DNA of 6,084 nt. Origin: SCGC-AAA252-I15 sp043822165 (GTDB lineage: Archaea; Altiarchaeota; Altiarchaeia; IMC4; SCGC-AAA252-I15). Shown here piece after piece: positions 1 to 4,982 of the stretch. The position numbers and the translations under genes were made by a program. The stretch spans positions 1-6,084 of the forward strand of contig JBDRCA010000018.1 of NCBI GenBank assembly GCA_043822165.1, given 5' to 3'. Position 1 is the first letter of the stretch. Every line of letters begins with the position of its first letter. The notes beneath the pieces are model-generated. The model saw only the letters and a list, made by a program, of their open reading frames with translations. It was not told where the DNA came from and did not search any database.

Positions 1-2
1 CC

Positions 3-263
3 CTGGAGTTTCAGGCCTGCGGGACGCCAATTGTCGCAAGCAATGCGGGGGGTATCCCGGAGGCTGTTGTCGACGGCAAGACCGGGTTCCTTTCCGGCCC
101 GGATGACCCAGAGGCTTTCGCGGAAAACATAACACGACTTCTAAGCAATCCTTCTCTCAGAGTCAGAATGGGAAAAGCAGGGGTCGCGCACGTGAAAAAG
201 AGTTTCAGCCCCGAAAAATGCCTGCAAGAATATATGCATTTATACGGGAGGATGCTTAAATGA
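3..263 (+). CDS. GT4-type glycosyltransferase, C-terminal fragment (5' end outside window)
   Basis: Open from the left edge (first full codon CTG at position 3) to a TGA at 261-263, giving 86 residues. The fragment begins at the Leu-Glu pair that closes the EX7E motif of GT4 enzymes and continues as LEFQACGTPIVASNAGG, followed by EAVVDGKTGFL. This is the C-terminal Rossmann half, which in this family binds the nucleotide-sugar donor. It aligns without gaps to the end of the next gene (offset 1118 bases; about 52 of 83 residues identical by hand count), so the two are tandem paralogues. The family transfers a sugar from an activated donor to a growing glycan, usually at the cytoplasmic membrane face. 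The stop overlaps the next ATG (ATGA at 260-263), implying cotranscription and coupled translation. Donor and acceptor cannot be told, and the start and N-terminal acceptor domain lie outside the window. Confidence 0.9.
   Translation: MEFQACGTPIVASNAGGIPEAVVDGKTGFLSGPDDPEAFAENITRLLSNPSLRVRMGKAGVAHVKKSFSPEKCLQEYMHLYGRMLK
246..251 (+). promoter_or_regulatory. Shine-Dalgarno site GGGAGG for the second glycosyltransferase
   Basis: GGGAGG lies 8 bases before the ATG at 260, a normal spacing. It sits inside the upstream gene, in the Gly-Arg codons of that protein's C-terminal LYGR. It supports the ATG at 260 as the start. Confidence 0.75.
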
Positions 264-1384
264 AAGCCGTTATCTGGGTCAAGTATTCCGCGGAAATCTC
301 GCCTGAAAAACCGATGGGCGGCGTGCAGCGCGTCTCACTCAAGCTTGCAAGGCTTCTTTCCGGGAAGGCTGAGGTATCCGTCATCGGCAGGGGCAGGGGA
401 GTCCAGGCTCTTGCGCCGAACGTCTTCTTCCACGGGATAGAGGCCGGTTCAGAGGTGGACTACATCCGAAAAAGCATGGACGCCATCCCGGACGCAGACA
501 TACTGCATTGCATGTCCCACACCTACTTCTACTTTCTTGGAGATAAAAAGTGGAAGGTAATCCTTCACTTGCACGGTGAAACCCTCCCCCTCCTTTGGAA
601 TTCTCTCCAGAAGCGGGGAAGCAGTTCACCTTACTCCCCTGAAGAAGAGGATTTCATACGCAAGCACTTGGCTGACATAAACCGTTGGGGCGCTGAAGGC
701 TTCAATGGAATCGACCAGATAATAGCGTGCTCGGAAAACGTGGCTTCGTTTTCAAGGAGGATGTTTCCCGGCAAACAAGTCGAAGTCATCTACAACCCAG
801 TTGCAGTCTCCAAGACGCCGGATTCTCCGCGACAGGATTACATACTCTTCGTCGGAGCGCTCTCGACTCTTAAGGGTGTGGACACTCTCCTTGAAACCAC
901 CAGGCTGCTTGAGGACAGGCGAGTCAACACTCCACTTTACGTCGCCGGCTCCTCAAGTCTTTGGGGCGGAGAATCTGATGGATACTGGGCGGAGCAGTTC
1001 AGTGGCAGGAAAAACATCGTGTATTTGGGCTTGAAGGCTCACGATGAGGTCCTTGAGCTTATGCGGGGTGCGATGCTGGGTTTCATGCCTTCCCGCTCGG
1101 AGGGGCTGCCTAACGTCGCGTTGGAGTTTCAGGCTTGTGGGACTCCTCTTGTCGCAAGCAACGTCGGGGGAATCTCGGAGGCAGTGGCTGACGGCAAGAC
1201 CGGGTTTTTATCCGATCCTGAGGATTCTCACGCATTCGCAGACAACATAATTCTTCTTCTGGGGGATCCTGTTCTGAGGTGTAGGATGGGTGCTGAAGGC
1301 GTAAGATACGTTGCGAAGAAATTCAACCCTGATAATATCGCCAAAAAATTCATAAGACTTTATGGGAGGCTTGTCGGGGAATGA
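260..1384 (+). CDS. GT4-type glycosyltransferase (GT-B fold), complete
   Basis: A 374-residue protein of normal length for a GT4 retaining glycosyltransferase. The N-terminal half (about 1-185) would bind the acceptor and carries the glycine-rich loop PMGGVQRVS near residues 18-26. The C-terminal half starts at about 195 with FVGALSTLKG (K205 is the usual donor-phosphate lysine) and contains the EX7E motif as E281-GLPNVAL-E289, followed by ACGTPLVAS and DGKTGFL. No signal peptide or membrane helix is evident, so it is probably cytosolic or peripheral. The start is the ATG at 260, which overlaps the previous stop and has GGGAGG 8 bases upstream. The TGA (1382-1384) overlaps the next ATG. Its C-terminus is a close paralogue of the gene before it. 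A role in building a surface or secreted glycan is inferred from family and context; the sugar is unknown. Confidence 0.93.
   Translation: MKAVIWVKYSAEISPEKPMGGVQRVSLKLARLLSGKAEVSVIGRGRGVQALAPNVFFHGIEAGSEVDYIRKSMDAIPDADILHCMSHTYFYFLGDKKWKVILHLHGETLPLLWNSLQKRGSSSPYSPEEEDFIRKHLADINRWGAEGFNGIDQIIACSENVASFSRRMFPGKQVEVIYNPVAVSKTPDSPRQDYILFVGALSTLKGVDTLLETTRLLEDRRVNTPLYVAGSSSLWGGESDGYWAEQFSGRKNIVYLGLKAHDEVLELMRGAMLGFMPSRSEGLPNVALEFQACGTPLVASNVGGISEAVADGKTGFLSDPEDSHAFADNIILLLGDPVLRCRMGAEGVRYVAKKFNPDNIAKKFIRLYGRLVGE
1364..1369 (+). promoter_or_regulatory. Probable Shine-Dalgarno site GGGAGG for the third glycosyltransferase
   Basis: GGGAGG lies 11 bases before the ATG at 1381, slightly long spacing. 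As at 246-251, it is formed by the Gly-Arg codons of the upstream protein's C-terminal LYGR. A GGGGA at 1376-1380 is closer to the start but probably too near to serve. Confidence 0.55.
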
Positions 1385-2502
1385 ATTGTCTTGTCGCAGG
1401 ATACTTCGGTGAGAGGAGCAGGCCTCACGGGGGGACTCAGTATGTCAGGAATCTTTTGGAGAATCCTCCATCAGACGTTAACTACTCGATACCTCGCGCC
1501 AAGCTTGAATGGCACAATCTTGACATTTTCGGTTTCCTGAAAAACCAGAAGGTGTCAAATGCATCAGAAGTCCAATACTACCGCCGCCTTGAGGCAGTAA
1601 ACAGGCTTTTGAGGTGGCGGACCAAGGAGTTTAGGGCCTTTAGGGGTGTGGAGGATGATGTCGACTTAGTCTTCTACAATCAGGGTTTGATATCCACGAA
1701 GAAACCGTACGTGTCTTGCGTGGAAGGAGATTATATCCTGACCAACAACCCTGAACACAGCCCCCTAAAAGACATTGACATGAGGTCGCCTTTGGCGAGA
1801 GCGTACCAGCGGATTGTCTTAAAGCATTTTTTGTTGAATAAGAATCTTAGAAAGATTCTCTTCTGGTCTGATAAGGCGCGGACGGAAAGCCTAAAGCTTT
1901 TCCCGGAGATAAAAGAAAAGTCCTGCATCCTCTATCCTCCGGTGTGTATGCCGAAGAAAAAACTCAGGCGGGATGGGGATACTGTGCGGCTCCTGTTCAT
2001 TGGAGGGGACTGGGCGCGCAAAGGCCTCTTAGTCCTGACTGAAGCATTCGCAAGACTAAGCAAGAGATTCGACGTAACGCTTTCCGTCGTGACGGAGGAT
2101 TCCTTCCGCTCAGTCGAGTCCGAGCCGGGAATAAGCGTCTACTCTAATCTGGCCCACGACCAGGTTTTTCCCAGGATGTACTTGGACCACGACGTCTTCG
2201 TCTTGCCTTCGAGATTCGAAACGTTCGGCTACTCGATTCTCGAGGCTATGGCGTGCGCTCTCCCCGTCATCTCAACGGACGTGTACGCCATCCCAGAGCT
2301 TGTCGAAGACGGCGTGTCAGGCTACCTCACCCCCTATGGGGATTCGCACTCCCTCGCGGAAAAGCTTTCCGAGCTTGTCGAGGACGCATCCCTACGGCGG
2401 AAGATGGGGGATGCTGGTAGGAGGCAGGCAGATGAAAAATCCAGCGTCCCAGTCTTTACAAAGAAGCTGGATCGAATATACGGTGAGAGCCTAAATCCTT
2501 AA
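1381..2502 (+). CDS. GT4-type glycosyltransferase (GT-B fold), divergent from the two before it
   Basis: A 373-residue protein with GT4 architecture. The N-terminal half has the glycine-rich loop PHGGTQYVRN near residues 15-24. The linker region includes ILYPPV, which often marks entry to the donor-binding half. The donor half begins with LLFIGGDWARKG (K214 in the position of the donor-phosphate lysine) and has the EX7E motif as E280-TFGYSIL-E288, followed by AMACALPVIS and EDGVSGYL. It matches the two upstream enzymes only at family motifs, so it probably adds a different sugar or linkage. The ATG overlaps the preceding stop (ATGA at 1381-1384), so it is the last cistron of the plus-strand set. 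Its TAA (2500-2502) lies inside the 3' end of the convergent radical SAM gene. No membrane segment is seen. Donor and acceptor are unknown. Confidence 0.92.
   Translation: MNCLVAGYFGERSRPHGGTQYVRNLLENPPSDVNYSIPRAKLEWHNLDIFGFLKNQKVSNASEVQYYRRLEAVNRLLRWRTKEFRAFRGVEDDVDLVFYNQGLISTKKPYVSCVEGDYILTNNPEHSPLKDIDMRSPLARAYQRIVLKHFLLNKNLRKILFWSDKARTESLKLFPEIKEKSCILYPPVCMPKKKLRRDGDTVRLLFIGGDWARKGLLVLTEAFARLSKRFDVTLSVVTEDSFRSVESEPGISVYSNLAHDQVFPRMYLDHDVFVLPSRFETFGYSILEAMACALPVISTDVYAIPELVEDGVSGYLTPYGDSHSLAEKLSELVEDASLRRKMGDAGRRQADEKSSVPVFTKKLDRIYGESLNP
2491..2502. other. Tail-to-tail overlap of convergent genes
   Basis: The plus-strand glycosyltransferase ends with TAA at 2500-2502, and the minus-strand radical SAM gene ends with TAG (complement of 2491-2493). 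The last coding bases of both genes are shared. No strong hairpin or T run is seen near the junction (2481-2520), so transcripts from the two sides probably run into each other. Confidence 0.85.
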
Positions 2503-3675
2503 CAGTCTCCTCAGGATGTTGGCGATTGAGGCTTGCTCGACTTTGCGGTTCAACTCTATGAAACAGCACAGCCTGCACGGATACTTCCCGCCTGCTTCAG
2601 GATTCTTGAATGCAGCTGCCATCTCCCTGCGGGCGGCTGCATACTCTTTGGACTTCCATATCTCCTCAAAGCCTTCATTGCGTATGCTCCCAACTGATGC
2701 CCCGTGCGGGCACGCTAACACGTTCCCGGAAACATCTATCCTCGAGTAAAACCACCCTACCCTGCACGGTATCCTGTCGTCGAAGCTGTTTTCCAAATCA
2801 TAGTCAAAGACGCCATCCCGGGAAAACGCCCTGTCATGCAATAGCTCGTCTATGTTATCCTTGATTCCGTTTTGCGCGGCTAACTTGCGCGCATCCTCAA
2901 GCCCGCTTTTGAGTTCCTCGCTTTGCGCTGCCGTGAGCGCGAGTTTCTCCCCGCCACCGAATCTTACGAACGGCTGCAATACGACCCTCCCAGTCTTCGT
3001 CTCCGCTGCGAGTTTGTAGATGCCTGCAACATCCATGTAGTTTGCGCTCGTTACGACGCCATACAAGTCCACTGAGGCTAAGCTTTCTTCCGCGTTCAGG
3101 ATTTTCAAAACGCGTTTCAGCCTCTTAAAGTCCGGGACTGCAGCCCCGCCCTGAAGCCTCTTCCACGCATCCGCGTCTCCTGAATGAAGGCTCACGCGCA
3201 ACTCAACATCAAGCCCTGCAAGCCTTTTCGCAGTCTCCTCGTCTAAAAGCGTTCCGTTGGTGACTATCGAACACTTCAAGCCTTTGCCGGCGGCGTATTC
3301 CGCCATCTCCAAAAAGTTTGGGTGCGCGAACGGCTCACCGTGCGGGGAAAAAACAATCTCCTTTACGCCAATGCTGCTAAGCTCGTCTACGATTCCCTTG
3401 AACATGTCAATCTCCATGAAATTGTTCCGGCGTCCTTGAGCCTTAGCAAGCGGGGAATGCGTCCTGCAGAAGATACATGCTAGGTTGCATGCGTCCGTCA
3501 CGTCAACCCAGACCTTGAATGGGGCGGTGAACGCCCTAGACCCGGATTTTATCCCAAGCCACCTTTTTGCCGAATCATGCATGTTTGAGAGCGGGTTGTA
3601 GTCTCCAAGGCTTCCGAAAAAAAATGAACCAATCTCACCAGCAAAGCATTTATCTCCTCGAGCAGACGATGCCAT
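2491..3675 (-). CDS. Radical SAM protein with SPASM/twitch-like C-terminal Cys cluster
   Basis: A 394-residue protein if started at ATG 3675. A GTG at 3684 would add three residues (MNF), but a GAGGAG at 3684-3689 is 8 bases from the ATG and abuts the GTG, so I chose the ATG. About 60 residues precede the radical SAM core. The cluster motif is CNLACIFC (C63, C67, C70), which in this family holds a [4Fe-4S] cluster that cleaves SAM to a 5'-deoxyadenosyl radical. SPHGEPFAHP (about 110-119) is the glycine-rich SAM-binding loop and IVTNGTLL (about 137-144) the following strand. The C-terminal part has C304, C322 (within ACPHG), C367, C370 and C371 (PCRLCC), with GSIRNEGFEEIWKS between, as in SPASM/twitch domains that bind an auxiliary cluster. 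It follows the PLP enzyme with stop/start contact. The substrate is unknown; peptide modification and sugar or small-molecule chemistry are both possible. Confidence 0.88.
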   Translation of the reverse strand: MASSARGDKCFAGEIGSFFFGSLGDYNPLSNMHDSAKRWLGIKSGSRAFTAPFKVWVDVTDACNLACIFCRTHSPLAKAQGRRNNFMEIDMFKGIVDELSSIGVKEIVFSPHGEPFAHPNFLEMAEYAAGKGLKCSIVTNGTLLDEETAKRLAGLDVELRVSLHSGDADAWKRLQGGAAVPDFKRLKRVLKILNAEESLASVDLYGVVTSANYMDVAGIYKLAAETKTGRVVLQPFVRFGGGEKLALTAAQSEELKSGLEDARKLAAQNGIKDNIDELLHDRAFSRDGVFDYDLENSFDDRIPCRVGWFYSRIDVSGNVLACPHGASVGSIRNEGFEEIWKSKEYAAARREMAAAFKNPEAGGKYPCRLCCFIELNRKVEQASIANILRRLLRI

Positions 3676-3680
3676 AAAAT

Positions 3681-4973
3681 TCACTCCTCAGCCAGCGCTC
3701 TCTCGAATATTGCGGCTGCCTCGTCGATATCTTCCTTGGTGACGGTAAGCGGCGGGCACAATCTGAAGACGCCGTAAAAAGACCCGTAACCTAATACCAA
3801 CCCGTTTTCAAGGCATGATGACTCTATGCTCATCGCCTTTTTCTCAGTTGCCTCCCCGTCTCCGGAAAGCTCTACGCCAACCATCAATCCCGCTCCCCTG
3901 ACGTCAGAGACAACCTCTGCATGCCTGGCCTTCACTCCATCGAGCTTCTCCTTAAGGTAAGCTCCCATGGACTCGGCGTTTTCCACAAGACGCTCCTTTC
4001 CGATTACGTCCACTACTGTCGAGAAAACCTTGGCGCCCAACGGGTCGTTCATGTGCGAGCTAATGTGGGAGAAACCTTTCTTGCGCACCCCCTCCTCGAT
4101 TTCCCGGGACGTTATTACCGCGGAAACAGGGTATCCGCCTCCCGCGCTCTTTGATACAACGAGCACGTCCGGGACAACACCCCCCCAGTGCTCGAAGCCG
4201 AACCACCGCCCTGTCCTCCCAAGCCCTGTCTGAGCTTCGTCGGCGACAAGCAGGGCATCATGCTCACGAGCCAACTCAGACAACTTCTTGAAGTATCCTT
4301 TCGGCGGCACGATCATCCCGCCCGCGGACAAAACCGGCTCGACGATGAAAGACGAGACCTGACCGTCGAAACGATCAAGCTCCTCCCTGCTCTTTTCGAT
4401 GCACGCTATACTGCATGAGGGGTATTCTTTATTGAGCGGGCATCTTGCGCAGTACGGCGTCGTAATCTTTGCAGCATCCTCGGCTGGATAAGTAATTCCC
4501 CTCTTGTTGCCTGGGTGAGAGAGCCCTCCCATGTAGTTTGATGAGCCGTAGTATCCTCGGTCGAATCCTGCGACCACGTTTTTCTCGTTGTAGGCTTTCC
4601 CGCATCTTAGCGCGAACTCGTTGGCTTCCGTACCAGTCGACAGGAAAACAGTCTTCTCTAATTTCTTTGGGGTGATTGCCGCGAACTTTTCCGCTGCTTC
4701 AAGCACGCTATCAGAGAGGAATCTCGAGCCAAGGTGAATCGATTTTCCCACCTGCTCCGTTATTGCGCCAACTAGCCGGGGGTGGCTGTGGCCGAGGCAA
4801 GAGCAAAGTTGTCCTGATGCGAAGTCCAGGTAGTTTCTCTCGTCTTCGTCGGTAAGCATTAGGCCTGAGGCCTTTGTTATGACTGGGCTTCTGAAGTCGA
4901 GGACTCTGAACAACAAGTCTTTTTTTTCTTTCTTTTTTCCGGTTAAGGTGTGCAGCAGATTTTTTTTCGCCAC
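3681..4973 (-). CDS. Class III PLP-dependent aminotransferase, 2,2-dialkylglycine decarboxylase-like
   Basis: A 430-residue fold-type I PLP enzyme, normal length for class III. Visible motifs are STGTEAN (112-118, cofactor phosphate), E212 in VEPV, DEAQTGLGRTG (D245 pairs with the PLP ring nitrogen), the PLP lysine K275 in VSKSAGGG, and R404 in GVFRLCPPLT (substrate carboxylate). The order and the texts FASGQ (Q55), SSHMNDPL and VFRxxPPLT resemble 2,2-dialkylglycine decarboxylase, whose active site uses a Gln, Lys and Arg at the matching places (from memory of that enzyme). An insert holds C175, C178, C187 and C191 (CX2CX8CX3C), possibly a metal site. The GTG start has no Shine-Dalgarno, lies 7 bases after the upstream stop and is flanked by A runs; the N-terminus is Lys-rich. 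Decarboxylation, transamination of an amino acid, or making an amino-bearing precursor are all possible. Class III is certain, the exact reaction is not. Confidence 0.9.
   Translation of the reverse strand: MAKKNLLHTLTGKKKEKKDLLFRVLDFRSPVITKASGLMLTDEDERNYLDFASGQLCSCLGHSHPRLVGAITEQVGKSIHLGSRFLSDSVLEAAEKFAAITPKKLEKTVFLSTGTEANEFALRCGKAYNEKNVVAGFDRGYYGSSNYMGGLSHPGNKRGITYPAEDAAKITTPYCARCPLNKEYPSCSIACIEKSREELDRFDGQVSSFIVEPVLSAGGMIVPPKGYFKKLSELAREHDALLVADEAQTGLGRTGRWFGFEHWGGVVPDVLVVSKSAGGGYPVSAVITSREIEEGVRKKGFSHISSHMNDPLGAKVFSTVVDVIGKERLVENAESMGAYLKEKLDGVKARHAEVVSDVRGAGLMVGVELSGDGEATEKKAMSIESSCLENGLVLGYGSFYGVFRLCPPLTVTKEDIDEAAAIFERALAEE
3684..3689 (-). promoter_or_regulatory. Shine-Dalgarno site GAGGAG deciding the radical SAM start
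   Basis: The minus strand reads GAGGAGTGAATTTTATG. The GAGGAG is made of the last two Glu codons of the upstream PLP enzyme, followed by its TGA stop. It is 8 bases from the ATG at 3675 but directly abuts and partly overlaps the alternative GTG (3684-3682). This favours the ATG and indicates termination-coupled reinitiation. Confidence 0.7.
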
Positions 4974-4982
4974 TTTTTTTTT
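4920..4982. repeat. Homopolymer A/T tracts at the 5' end of the PLP-enzyme gene
   Basis: On the plus strand there are T8 (4920-4927), T6 (4933-4938), T8 (4960-4967) and T9 (4974-4982). On the coding (minus) strand these are A runs, three inside the lysine-rich start of the PLP enzyme and one spanning the upstream stop codon and the 7-base spacer. They may be slippage-prone, assembly-error-prone, or, read on the plus strand, able to stop antisense transcription as archaeal T-tract terminators do. Only the runs themselves are observed. Confidence 0.7.

Noticed and set aside
381..629. Minus-strand open frame of 82 codons inside the second glycosyltransferase
   Set aside because: It lies wholly within a gene with clear GT4 motifs, and its Cys/Arg/Gly/Pro-rich translation has no recognisable domain. 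It is a shadow frame.
2491..3684. RiPP maturation cluster around the SPASM-like radical SAM enzyme
   Set aside because: There is no intergenic room for a precursor peptide gene and no leader-binding domain, peptidase or exporter in the window. It could be elsewhere, but nothing here supports it.
3921..4418. Several plus-strand open frames antisense to the PLP enzyme
   Set aside because: They overlap conserved class III motifs on the other strand and show no domain or ribosome-binding site of their own.
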